A DNA stretch of 64,000 nt from Paraburkholderia sp041321145 (GTDB lineage: Bacteria > Pseudomonadota > Gammaproteobacteria > Burkholderiales > Burkholderiaceae): positions 124,001 through 188,000 of the forward strand of contig NZ_JBGGWA010000009.1 in assembly GCF_041321145.1 (NCBI RefSeq), given 5' to 3'. Every line of letters begins with the position of its first letter. The first letter of the stretch is position 1. Below the pieces are notes generated by a model. It was not told where the DNA came from and did no database searches. It saw only the letters and a program-made list of their open reading frames with translations. A program made the translations under genes and the position numbers. Positions 1 through 7,622 of the stretch are shown piece by piece.

Positions 1-36
1 TATCAAAAATACCCTGGAGTGGGAGAAGAAATTAGT

Positions 37-52
37 ACCGGCCTAGGCCGGT
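37..52. repeat. Perfect 16-bp palindrome
   Basis: ACCGGCCTAGGCCGGT equals its own reverse complement. It lies in a region without a recognisable gene. It could be an operator or part of a terminator for a gene beyond the left edge. Nothing in the window decides between these. Confidence 0.4.
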
Positions 53-275
53 GTCTCCAAATTGCAATACGAATGTGCACGGGGAATCGTTGCGACTTCC
101 CGAAAAAGGTGGGAAACCCTTATGCTGTAAGGGAATCACGGATTGGGACAAGCAGTGTTAAGGATTGCCACTATTGACGCGTCAAACGCGGCAGAGTAAG
201 GCAAAAAGAAGGCGGGGCGGACCGGCTCGGGTCCGTTTTCGCGGCCCAAATGACCGGAATGCACAGGTGAGCGAA

Positions 276-301
276 ACAAAAAAGGCGCTCGTAAGCGCCT
301 T
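276..301 (-). terminator. Rho-independent terminator of hisQMP
   Basis: An 8-bp stem AAGGCGCT/AGCGCCTT with a 4-base loop is followed, on the minus strand, by a run of T's. It lies about 50 bases past the hisP stop codon, as expected for the end of this operon. Confidence 0.8.
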
Positions 302-349
302 GTAATGCTACTTTGACTACAGCCCAAATATCGGGCTGGACGACAGTCT

Positions 350-1129
350 TTATTTGAGGCTGCCGGATAGGAACTGCTTGAGGCGTTCGCTCTTTGTGTT
401 CCCGAAGACTTCGTCGGGATGACCTTCTTCCTCGACGCGGCCTTGATGCAGGAACATGACGTGATTCGACACGTTGCGCGCGAACGCCATTTCATGGGTG
501 ACGACGATCATCGTGCGGCCTTCTTCGGCGAGCGTCTGCATGACCTTGAGCACTTCGCCGACCAGCTCGGGATCGAGCGCGGAGGTCGGTTCGTCGAACA
601 GCATCACGTCCGGGTGCATGGCCAAAGCGCGCGCAATCGCCACGCGTTGCTGTTGACCCCCCGACAAATGGGACGGGTACTGTTTTTCCAGACGCGGCGC
701 GAGGCCCACTTTTTCCAGATATTGACGCGCGCGCTCTTCGGCTTCCTTGCGCTTCAGACCCAGCACGTTGACCGGCGCCTCGATGATGTTCTCGAGCACG
801 TTCATGTGCGTCCACAGGTTGAAGTGCTGGAACACCATCGACAGCTTGGTGCGCACGCGCTGCAACTGCTTCGGATCCGATACGCGCAATGCGCCGCCCT
901 TGCCGATCTGCGTGCGGACTTCCTCTCCGTCGACGAAGATGCGCCCGGCGTTCGGCTGTTCGAGGAAGTTGATACAGCGAAGCATCGTGCTCTTGCCCGA
1001 ACCGGACGAGCCGATCACGCTGATCACGTCGCCGGCGTTGGCCTTTAGCGACACGCCCTTGAGGACTTCGTTGTCGCCGTACTGTTTATGAAGCTCGTCA
1101 ACGAAGAGCTTTTGCTTCTTGGTGTTCAT
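350..1129 (-). CDS. hisP: Amino-acid ABC transporter ATPase, HisP-like
   Basis: Predicted ATP-hydrolysing subunit of a histidine/lysine/arginine/ornithine-type (polar amino acid) importer, acting at the cytoplasmic face of the inner membrane. The 259-aa protein has a Walker A (GSSGSGKST, near residue 40), the ABC signature LSGGQQQR and a Walker B ending LFDEPTSALD, followed by the switch histidine in VVTHEM. Its length fits HisP/GlnQ. It is the last gene of a minus-strand operon after two permease genes and is followed by a strong terminator. Substrate specificity cannot be read from the ATPase alone; HisP is the closest family on motif and operon context. Confidence 0.88.
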   Translation of the reverse strand: MNTKKQKLFVDELHKQYGDNEVLKGVSLKANAGDVISVIGSSGSGKSTMLRCINFLEQPNAGRIFVDGEEVRTQIGKGGALRVSDPKQLQRVRTKLSMVFQHFNLWTHMNVLENIIEAPVNVLGLKRKEAEERARQYLEKVGLAPRLEKQYPSHLSGGQQQRVAIARALAMHPDVMLFDEPTSALDPELVGEVLKVMQTLAEEGRTMIVVTHEMAFARNVSNHVMFLHQGRVEEEGHPDEVFGNTKSERLKQFLSGSLK

Positions 1130-1175
1130 CAGAATCCTTCGGGCTTACGTGCTGGGGGCGCAGTGCCCTTCTTGA

Positions 1176-1889
1176 TTATTTGCCTTGCGGCCGCAGGTAA
1201 GCGAGCCAGCGGCGCTCGGCGCGGCGGAACAGCCACACGAGCGCAAAAGAAATCAACAGATAGAGCAGGGCGGCGAGGCCGAACGCATTGAACGACTGAT
1301 ACGTGGCCGAGTTCACGTCGCGCGCGATCTTGAGGATGTCCGGCACGGTCGCGGTGAACGCGACGGTGGTGGCGTGCAGCATCAGGATCACTTCGTTGCT
1401 GTAGTACGGCAACGCGCGGCGCAGCGCCGACGGCAGAATCACCCGCCGGTACAGCGTGAACGACGACATGCCGTACGCGCGCGCCGCCTCGATCTCACCA
1501 TACGCCGTGGCCTTGATCGCGCCGGCGAAAATCTCGGTGGTGTAGGCGCAGGTGTTCAGCGTGAACGCGAGCAGCGTGCAATGCATGCCGTCGCGGAAGA
1601 ACGCGTTGGTCAGCTCGTGATTGCGAATGATCTCGAGGCTGTACAGGCCGGTGTAGCAGAGCAGCAGTTGCACGTAGAGCGGCGTGCCGCGAAAGATATA
1701 CGTATACAGCCACACCAGACCGGCAAGCCACTTCTTCTTCGAAACGCGCGCGACCGCGAGCGGAATCGAGAGGCAGAAGCCGAGCCCGATCGACACAACT
1801 AGCAGCCACAACGTGATCACCACGCCGGTGAGGCGGTAGCCGTCGGTATAAAGATAGTTGCGCCAGTATTCCTGAATGATCTCGATCAT
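1176..1889 (-). CDS. hisM: Polar amino-acid ABC permease, HisM-like
   Basis: Inner-membrane permease (237 aa) of the HisMQ/GltJK family. It has about five hydrophobic segments and the EAA-type loop EAARAYGMSS that docks on the ATPase. The N-terminus MIEIIQEYWRNYLYTDG is typical of HisM. The start at 1889 was chosen because its ATG overlaps the upstream permease stop by four bases (ATGA), implying translational coupling. The same frame stays open far upstream, but that part only antisense-shadows the other permease. It should form a heterodimer with the preceding gene product and use the HisP-like ATPase. Confidence 0.87.
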   Translation of the reverse strand: MIEIIQEYWRNYLYTDGYRLTGVVITLWLLVVSIGLGFCLSIPLAVARVSKKKWLAGLVWLYTYIFRGTPLYVQLLLCYTGLYSLEIIRNHELTNAFFRDGMHCTLLAFTLNTCAYTTEIFAGAIKATAYGEIEAARAYGMSSFTLYRRVILPSALRRALPYYSNEVILMLHATTVAFTATVPDILKIARDVNSATYQSFNAFGLAALLYLLISFALVWLFRRAERRWLAYLRPQGK

Positions 1890-2575
1890 AGATCCGCCTT
1901 TCGCACGCCGGTCGAGTAACGCTTTTCGAGGTACATCAGCACGAAGTTGGACACTGTGGTGATGACGAGATAGATCGCCCCTGCGAACAGGGTGAAGAAG
2001 AAGAACCGCAGCGTGCCCTTGCCCGCGTCCTGCGAGGCCTTGACGACGTCGGCCAAACCGATGATCGACACCAGCGCGGTGGCTTTCACCATCACCTGCC
2101 AGTTGTTGCCGATGCCGGGCAGCGCGAAGCGCATCATCTGCGGGAACATGACCCGCGAGAACACCTGCCAGCCGGTCATGCCGTAGGCCGCGCCCGCTTC
2201 GAGCTGGCCACGCGGCACCGCGAGGAATGCGCCGCGGAAAGTCTCGGTGAAGTACGCGCCGTAAATGAAGCCGAGCACCGCGACACCGGCCATGAACGGG
2301 TCGATGTCGATCTGGTTCCAGCCGAGCAGGTCGGTGAGGTTGTTCAGCCAGATCTGGATGCTGTAGAACAGCAGCAGCATCAGCACCAGGTCGGGCACGC
2401 CGCGCACGAGCGTTGTATAGACGGTGCCGACGCCATATGAGAAGCGGTTCTTCGACAGTTTCGCCGCCGCGCCGAGCAGGCCCAGCACGAAAGCGAACAC
2501 CAGCGACAAGACCGCCAGTTTGACGGTTTGCCAGGTGCCGTTGAGAAGCAGCGGGCCGTAGCCTTGAAGGAACAT
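1886..2575 (-). CDS. hisQ: Polar amino-acid ABC permease, HisQ-like
   Basis: Inner-membrane permease (229 aa) beginning MFLQGYGPLLLNGTWQT, typical of HisQ/ArtQ proteins, with an EAA loop (EAGAAYGMTG). It is the first gene of the hisQMP-type operon, overlaps the next gene by four bases, and lies directly downstream of an 800-base region without genes. A longer reading from 2692 is possible but adds an Arg/Ala-rich tail unlike the family. No periplasmic binding protein gene is adjacent, so the binding subunit must be encoded elsewhere. Confidence 0.86.
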   Translation of the reverse strand: MFLQGYGPLLLNGTWQTVKLAVLSLVFAFVLGLLGAAAKLSKNRFSYGVGTVYTTLVRGVPDLVLMLLLFYSIQIWLNNLTDLLGWNQIDIDPFMAGVAVLGFIYGAYFTETFRGAFLAVPRGQLEAGAAYGMTGWQVFSRVMFPQMMRFALPGIGNNWQVMVKATALVSIIGLADVVKASQDAGKGTLRFFFFTLFAGAIYLVITTVSNFVLMYLEKRYSTGVRKADL

Positions 2576-3383
2576 AGGGGGTCCTCGACGATGCGTTTGC
2601 GACGCACCGCGAAAGACGCGGCCACTCTGCGCCGCGGTTGCTGCGAGCGAGGGCTCGCCGTTTCCCGCGGCGCACAGCGCACCGCTGTGCAAATCATGAC
2701 TGCATGGCCGTTGCCGGCCTTGCAGCGCGCTTTTCGACTACTGTTTGAATCTGGTTTGACGCTGCGTTTGAATCAACGACCGACTGAATTGCGAAGCCCG
2801 ACACGCTTCTTCATGTTTCTCCCGGATCAAACTGATCGTCGTGCTGTGCCGGTCTCGACGACTGCCGGCTCGTGGCAGGCCGTCGCTATTCTAGGCGGTC
2901 AAAATTGTCGCGCCGCGTGTGGTTGCGCTTCGGTCCCGCTCATGTCTTCCGACGTATCAAGGGAGATTGGCGAAGGGTTGAAGCCCGCGGCTGTTCTGTT
3001 GCGGCGCCGGCGGCCGGCCCCGCCAGCATGCCGGGAACCCACACGTGTCTTGAAAAGGGCGGTATTTTACCCGAACAGGAGCAGGGCGCCAGTGCGGGAC
3101 GCAGGCGGCGGCCGGTAGGCGGGCGCATGCGTTGTGCATGCGCGACGGTATTGGGCCGCTGCTCCCTTTTTTCTTGGGGTGTGTTCGCTTCTGAGTCCAC
3201 CAGGAATGGGTCGGCGCTGGCCTCGTGAGCAGGGCTGCCAACAGGCGCCCGGCCGCGCCGCACGCCGCGCCGACGCCCCATTGCACGGATTTATGAAACG
3301 ATCCGGTGCGCCGTTGCCGATTGTTTAGCGCGCTTTGCGCCCATACATTCTGGACATCGCTATCTATTCACCGGGAGATCCTC
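2576..3383. other. Intergenic region between hisQ and pirin, no gene supported
   Basis: About 800 bases between divergent genes. Open frames exist on both strands, but all are Arg/Pro/Ala-rich readings typical of non-coding high-GC DNA. A direct repeat TTTGAATC occurs at 2744 and 2767 (23 bases apart), on one face of the helix, and could be a regulator site for hisQMP. Nothing else recognised. Confidence 0.5.
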
Positions 3384-4094
3384 ATGATCGAGATTCGCCG
3401 CTCCGAAGAACGCGGCCACGCCAATCACGGCTGGCTCGATTCGTATCACAGCTTCTCGTTTGCCGACTACCGCGACGCGCAACATGTGCACTTCGGACCG
3501 CTGCGGGTCATCAACGAAGACCGCATCGCCGGCGGGCAGGGCTTCGGCACGCATGGCCATCGCGACATGGAAATCGTCACCTATGTGCTGGAGGGCGCAC
3601 TCGCGCACCGCGACAGCATGGGCAACGGTTCGACCATCCGTCCCGGTGACGTGCAGCGCATGAGCGCCGGCACAGGCGTCATGCACAGCGAGTTCAATGC
3701 GTCGCAGGATGAGCCCGCGCATCTGTTGCAGATCTGGGTGATCCCGCAACGCGCCGGCGACCAGCCGGGCTACGAGGAAAAACGTTTCGACGACGCCGAC
3801 AAGCGCGGCCGTCTACGCGTGGTCGCCTCTCCCGACGGCCGCGATGGCTCGGTGACGATTCATGCGGACGCATCGATCTACGCGGGGCTGATCGACGGCG
3901 CGGAAGCGGCGACGTTCGCGCTGCCGAAAGGGCGGCTTGCGTATGTGCACGTGGCGCGGGGCGCGTTGACTGTGAATGGCGAAGCGCTTCATGCCGGCGA
4001 CGCCGCCAAGATCAGCGAGACCGATGCGGTCACGCTCGAAAAGGGCGAGAACGCCGAGGTGCTGCTGTTCGATCTCGGTCCGCTCAACGGATGA
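3384..4094 (+). CDS. Pirin family protein (YhhW-type cupin)
   Basis: A 236-aa bicupin of the pirin family. Members closest in style (E. coli YhhW) are iron-containing and can open quercetin in vitro; their in vivo role is unclear. The N-terminal cupin carries the metal motif with histidines in FGTHGHRDME and a later HSEF. The C-terminal half is a second, degenerate cupin (SIYAGLIDG through LLFDLGP). The start at 3384 follows a GGGAGA ribosome site; upstream in-frame codons would add a non-conserved leader. It stands alone and ends before a strong bidirectional terminator. Confidence 0.85.
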   Translation: MIEIRRSEERGHANHGWLDSYHSFSFADYRDAQHVHFGPLRVINEDRIAGGQGFGTHGHRDMEIVTYVLEGALAHRDSMGNGSTIRPGDVQRMSAGTGVMHSEFNASQDEPAHLLQIWVIPQRAGDQPGYEEKRFDDADKRGRLRVVASPDGRDGSVTIHADASIYAGLIDGAEAATFALPKGRLAYVHVARGALTVNGEALHAGDAAKISETDAVTLEKGENAEVLLFDLGPLNG

Positions 4095-4203
4095 GCGCGG
4101 ATCTGCGCGCATAAGCGGCCGGCCGTTCCTCGGCTGATAGTTGAGAGCGCAACGAGTCTGGAACCAGTGCGCCGCTTTGCGTGCAGTCTGCGAAAGCCAA
4201 CGT

Positions 4204-4236
4204 AAAACGCCACGGAAAATCTTCCGTGGCGTTTTT
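4204..4236. terminator. Bidirectional terminator, pirin / Spy-like gene
   Basis: A perfect 14-bp stem (AAAACGCCACGGAA and its complement) with a 4-base loop and T-runs on both strands, set between convergent genes. Confidence 0.85.
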
Positions 4237-4285
4237 ACATTCGGACGACGGCCAGGCAGGCCGCCTCCGGTCTACGCCGCAACGC

Positions 4286-4813
4286 TTACTGATTCGCGGC
4301 CGGTGCCGATGCTGCGCCGTTATGATTTTCCCAGCGCTCATGCATCTTCTCGTGACGCGCTTCCATCTTCGCAAAACGCTGCTTCAGCGCCGTGCTGACG
4401 GTGGTCTTCTGCTGGTCGTTCAGGCCGTTATAGAACTTGAGCCACGCATCCGAGGTTTGCTGACGCAGTTGCGCGTCTTTCTGCTCGACTTGCTGGTGCG
4501 CCGCCGCCATGGCGTTCAGATCCAGAATCGGCTGCTGCTGCGCGGCCTTGAACTGGTTCTTGATCTGTTCATGATTGGCGTGCTCGGCCTCGTGGTTCTG
4601 CTTCATGGTGTCGAGCGCGGCTTGCCATTGCTTTTCCTGATCCGCATTCAGCTTCAACTGGTCATGCAGTTGCGTCAGTTCCTTCATGAAGTGGCCATGC
4701 CAGCCGCCGGGGCCGCCGTGACCGGCGGGTTGTGCGGCATAGGCAGCGCCCGCGCCGATGGCGAGAGCGGTGGCGGCAACGGCGAGAACGCGCGACATTT
4801 TTTTGGTGGACAT
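4286..4813 (-). CDS. Spy/CpxP-like periplasmic LTxxQ protein
   Basis: A 175-aa exported protein. Residues 1-26 form a signal peptide ending AAYA|AQPAG. The mature part is almost entirely helical and rich in Gln, Lys, His and Met, with LNADQEKQWQ and LNDQQKTTV resembling the paired LTxxQ motifs of the Spy/CpxP chaperone family. Family members bind misfolded periplasmic proteins, and CpxP also restrains the CpxA sensor. The start at 4813 follows an AGGGAG ribosome site. It is divergent from a two-component pair with Cpx-type boxes in the shared promoter, as with E. coli cpxP and cpxRA. The His-rich patches (GHGGPGGWHGH) could bind metal. Confidence 0.75.
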   Translation of the reverse strand: MSTKKMSRVLAVAATALAIGAGAAYAAQPAGHGGPGGWHGHFMKELTQLHDQLKLNADQEKQWQAALDTMKQNHEAEHANHEQIKNQFKAAQQQPILDLNAMAAAHQQVEQKDAQLRQQTSDAWLKFYNGLNDQQKTTVSTALKQRFAKMEARHEKMHERWENHNGAASAPAANQ

Positions 4814-4933
4814 GTAAGACTCCCTGTAATGGAATAGCCGACGATGCAGCCGGTAATCGAGGACGGCCTGCATTCGGTAAGTCACAGCGTAGAGAACTGT
4901 GTCCGGCGCTGTGTTACGTGGCTTGATGCGGCT

Positions 4934-4977
4934 ATTACGGGTCATTACGTGCGCCTTTCACCGTAACACCCGGTAAC
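4934..4977. promoter_or_regulatory. Paired Cpx-box-like sites in divergent promoter
   Basis: On the + strand GTAAC-N5-GTAAC occurs at 4963-4977. On the minus strand GTAAT-N5-GTAAT occurs at 4934-4948. The CpxR consensus in enterobacteria is GTAAA-N5-GTAAA, so both have the right repeat and spacing with a different fifth base. They point outward, one toward the response-regulator gene (56 bases upstream of its ATG) and one toward the Spy/CpxP-like gene. This suggests autoregulation by the encoded regulator. Confidence 0.55.
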
Positions 4978-5033
4978 CCTTGAGGGCCGCCTGAAATCTG
5001 AAACCCTTCCTGCTGCGCGTTAAACTTCATCCC

Positions 5034-5759
5034 ATGGCTACTCAAATACTGGTTGTCGACGACGACGTCGAATTGCGCGATCTGCTGCGCGAATATCTTG
5101 CGCGTCAGGGCATCGAAGTCTCGGTGCTGCACGACGCGGGCTCGCTCGAGCGCAGGCTCGAACGCGAGCGCCCGGACCTGATCGTGCTCGATCTGATGAT
5201 GCCGGGCGTCGACGGGTTGACCGCGCTGCGCAAGCTGCGCGCGTCGGGCGACGACATTCCCGTCATCATGCTCACCGCGCGTGCGGACGACGTCGACCGG
5301 ATCGTCGGGCTGGAGCTCGGCGCGGACGACTACCTCGGCAAGCCGTTCAACCCGCGCGAGTTGCTGGCGCGCGTGCAGGCGGTGCTGCGGCGGCGGCGCA
5401 CGCTGCCCTCGGCGGCCGCGCCGGAGCAGCGCGAACCGTTCAACTTCGGCCGCTTCACGCTGGATTTCCAGTCGCGCACGCTGCATCTCGAAGACAAGCC
5501 GCTCACGCTGTCGGGCAGCGAATTCGCGCTCCTGAAGATTTTCGTCAATCACCCCATGCGCACGCTCACGCGTGAACGCCTGCTCGAATTGCTGCACGGT
5601 CCGGAATACGACGGCACCGACCGCGGCATCGACGTGCAGGTGTGGCGTCTGCGCCGCATTCTCGAAACCGATCCGTCCACGCCGCGTTTCATTCAAACGG
5701 TGCGCGGCCGCGGCTACGTGTTCGTGCCGGATGGCGATCAGCATGCGTCGGCCCATTGA
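5034..5759 (+). CDS. OmpR-family response regulator (CpxR-like context)
   Basis: A 241-aa two-component regulator. The receiver domain (1-115) holds the acidic pair D10/D11, phosphoacceptor D53 in LIVLDLMMPG, T81 and K103. The C-terminal winged helix (about 140-235) is of the OmpR/PhoB type and ends with the family sequence RGRGYVF. The adjacent kinase gene overlaps its end by 17 bases, so the two are co-translated partners. Divergent synteny with a CpxP/Spy-like gene and GTAA-type repeats in the promoter suggest a Cpx-like envelope-stress role. Protein sequence alone only supports OmpR family. Confidence 0.9.
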   Translation: MATQILVVDDDVELRDLLREYLARQGIEVSVLHDAGSLERRLERERPDLIVLDLMMPGVDGLTALRKLRASGDDIPVIMLTARADDVDRIVGLELGADDYLGKPFNPRELLARVQAVLRRRRTLPSAAAPEQREPFNFGRFTLDFQSRTLHLEDKPLTLSGSEFALLKIFVNHPMRTLTRERLLELLHGPEYDGTDRGIDVQVWRLRRILETDPSTPRFIQTVRGRGYVFVPDGDQHASAH

Positions 5760-7059
5760 TTCGCTGTTCGGGCGGCTGGCACTGCTAGTTATCGCGGTGC
5801 TGCTGCTGTCGCATTTCGCGTGGTACGCGTTGATGCGGCTCGAGCGAAGCCAACTGCAAACGCGCTACGCGGTCGAGGAAGCTGTTTTCCTGGTCGATGC
5901 GGTGCGCCAGCACGTCGCCAATTCGCCGGAGCAGCCGCTGCCGTCGCGCGTCAGGCTGGTCGATCCGGCCAGCCCCGACGTGCCGGCCGAAGCGCCGGCT
6001 TTGCCGCCGCCGCTCGAGCGTTTCATCGAAGACGCGCGCGATCGCATGCCCACCGGTACGCAGGTGCGCGTCGGTGTACCAGGCCGCGCACCCACGCTGT
6101 GGGTGCGCGGCGTTTCTGATCGCAACTGGATCGTCGTGCCGGTGCAGCCGCTGCGGCCTCCGCGCTCGCTCGACCGGATGGTGCTGTGGCTCGTGATCAT
6201 CTTCTCGTTCGCCGTCATGGCGGCGCTCTTTGCCGCATGGGCCCTCCAGCAGCCATTGCGCTCGCTCGCCCAGGCAGTCGCGCGCTTCGGCCGGGGCTTG
6301 CCGGTGCCGCCGGTGCCCGAGCGCGGTCCGCGCGAGTTGCGTCAGTTGACGCACGGCTTCAATCAGATGGTTCAGGAAGTGGCGCGTACCGAAAACGATC
6401 GGGCCGTGATGCTGGCCGGCGTCGCGCACGACCTGAAAACGCCGCTGGCGCGCCTGCGGCTGCGCGCCGAAATGATGGAAGAAGTGAAGATGCGTGACGG
6501 CGTGGTGCGCGACGTCAATTCGATGACCCATATCGTCGAGCAGTTTCTGGTGTTCGCGCACGACGGCGCCGATCGCAGCGAAGCGGTCGAGGTGGACGAG
6601 CAGTGCGAGCGGGTCGTGCGTAGTTATCGCGCGGTGGCGGCCGGTGCGCCCACCGTGCAGACCGAACTCAACGCGGGGCCGGGCTTCCTGCTGCCCGCCG
6701 CCACGCTCGACCGGATTCTGTCGAACCTGCTTGACAACGCACACGCCTATGGCGCGCCACCGGTCATCGTCGCCACCGCGGCCACGCCGCAAGGCTTCAC
6801 GCTGTCGGTGAGTGACAATGGCTGCGGCATCGCCGCGCAGGATCTGATCAATGCCAGCCGGCCGTTTGTGCGGCTCGACCCGGCGCGCGGCGGCAACGGT
6901 CATAGCGGCCTGGGGCTCGCGATTGTCGAGCGGCTAGTGCGGCGGGCGGGCGGGGAGTGGGAGATCGGCAACCACGGCGGCCGTGGTTTGCGGGTCTTGA
7001 TGAGCTTTCCGTTCGCAGCGGTGCCGCGTGTTGCGGCGGCCTCGGAAAGCGCCTGGTAG
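5743..7059 (+). CDS. Sensor histidine kinase (EnvZ/CpxA-type)
   Basis: A 438-aa inner-membrane sensor kinase. A first membrane segment lies at about residues 12-30, a periplasmic domain of about 115 residues follows, then a second segment at about 147-168, a HAMP linker, the H-box with H229 in VAHDLKTPLAR, the N-box (SNLLDNAHAYG), the D-box (VSDNGCGI) and the G-box (HSGLGLAI). The start at 5743 lies inside the end of the regulator gene in another frame. The kinase should phosphorylate the OmpR-type regulator. The Pro-rich periplasmic part (VPAEAPALPPP) shows no recognised ligand fold. Confidence 0.9.
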   Translation: MRRPIDSLFGRLALLVIAVLLLSHFAWYALMRLERSQLQTRYAVEEAVFLVDAVRQHVANSPEQPLPSRVRLVDPASPDVPAEAPALPPPLERFIEDARDRMPTGTQVRVGVPGRAPTLWVRGVSDRNWIVVPVQPLRPPRSLDRMVLWLVIIFSFAVMAALFAAWALQQPLRSLAQAVARFGRGLPVPPVPERGPRELRQLTHGFNQMVQEVARTENDRAVMLAGVAHDLKTPLARLRLRAEMMEEVKMRDGVVRDVNSMTHIVEQFLVFAHDGADRSEAVEVDEQCERVVRSYRAVAAGAPTVQTELNAGPGFLLPAATLDRILSNLLDNAHAYGAPPVIVATAATPQGFTLSVSDNGCGIAAQDLINASRPFVRLDPARGGNGHSGLGLAIVERLVRRAGGEWEIGNHGGRGLRVLMSFPFAAVPRVAAASESAW

Positions 7060-7102
7060 GTTGGGCGGGGTGCGGGCGGCTCGCGCCTGCCCCGCTATAG
7101 GT

Positions 7103-7159
7103 GCGCCGGAATGCGAGCTCCGAACGCGCTGTTCGGAATTCACGGCCAAGAGCCGGCGC
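7103..7159. terminator. Nested hairpin between convergent genes
   Basis: An outer GCGCCGG/CCGGCGC pair (7103-7109, 7153-7159) encloses an inner TCCGAAC/GTTCGGA stem with a 5-base loop (7119-7137). It lies between a + strand and a minus-strand gene end and has no clear T-run, so it is a possible rather than certain terminator. Confidence 0.45.
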
Positions 7160-7164
7160 GTTAG

Positions 7165-7431
7165 TTAGTCCGCAAACAGCGTGTTCAACGCATTCGCCGC
7201 GTCGCTATCCACGGTATTCCACGTCACTGTCTCGGCTTCGAAGATGTAGTGCGTGGTGTATTTGCCGAGACGTGCGAGGATCTCTTCCTGAATCAATTCC
7301 GGCGCGACGTCCAGTTTCAGGTACCACGCAGTCGACGACAAGCGCGTCTGGAACGCGCCATATTCGGCCAGCAAATGGTCGAATGCATCAGCATCCTGAT
7401 CGCGACAGACGATGACCAAATTTCCCTTCAT
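7165..7431 (-). CDS. Small conserved-looking protein, function unknown
   Basis: An 88-aa soluble protein with no signal peptide. The pattern MKGNLVIVCRDQDADAFDHLLAEYG, then an aromatic strand (TAWYLKLDV), an acidic helix (PELIQEEILARLGKY) and a final strand suggest a compact beta-alpha-beta fold, loosely like the ferredoxin-like Cas2/VapD shape. That resemblance is only to the predicted strand order; no CRISPR or toxin gene is nearby. It is transcribed alone, convergent with the sensor kinase. Even hydrophobic spacing and ordinary codon use support it as real. Confidence 0.6.
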   Translation of the reverse strand: MKGNLVIVCRDQDADAFDHLLAEYGAFQTRLSSTAWYLKLDVAPELIQEEILARLGKYTTHYIFEAETVTWNTVDSDAANALNTLFAD

Positions 7432-7622
7432 GCGAATCTCCCGTTAAAGCGGTAGCGGCAACCTGAGTGTCAAGGTTGATGATACCTGCTTCGTTACGGG
7501 ACGCCCGAGGCCGGGGCTTGCGCTGCGTCATCAGCCGCGCTCGTCGACGCGCTGACGGGACGCCGGCGGGCAAGGGATGACGAGGCCGCTGTCCAAACGG
7601 TGGTCGGGCGGTTAGCCGCCCC

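Larger units (their letters stand above)
1..349. other. Non-coding left edge, with palindromes
   Basis: No gene could be supported here. The first 170 bases look less GC-rich than the genes that follow. Frame 1 of the + strand stays open from the window edge to a stop at 172-174, but its translation resembles no family I know and the stretch is short, so it is not called. Visible structures are a perfect 16-bp palindrome (37-52), a small hairpin CCCTTA/TAAGGG (117-133), and the terminator of the hisQMP operon near 276-301. Confidence 0.5.

Noticed and set aside
1..174. Open + strand frame from the window edge to a stop at 172-174.
   Set aside because: Short, of unremarkable composition and unlike any family; could be chance. 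Kept as part of the non-coding edge.
2528..3328. Several long open frames on both strands between hisQ and the pirin gene.
   Set aside because: Arg/Pro/Ala/Cys-rich and inconsistent between frames, typical of high-GC non-coding DNA; no ribosome sites.
5943..6903. Long antisense frames across the sensor-kinase gene (up to 372 codons).
   Set aside because: Codon-complement shadows of the real gene; Arg/His/Gln-rich with no motif.
7165..7431. Cas2-like identity for the 88-aa protein.
   Set aside because: Only a loose strand-helix resemblance; no Cas1, no array and no catalytic Asp alignment could be shown.
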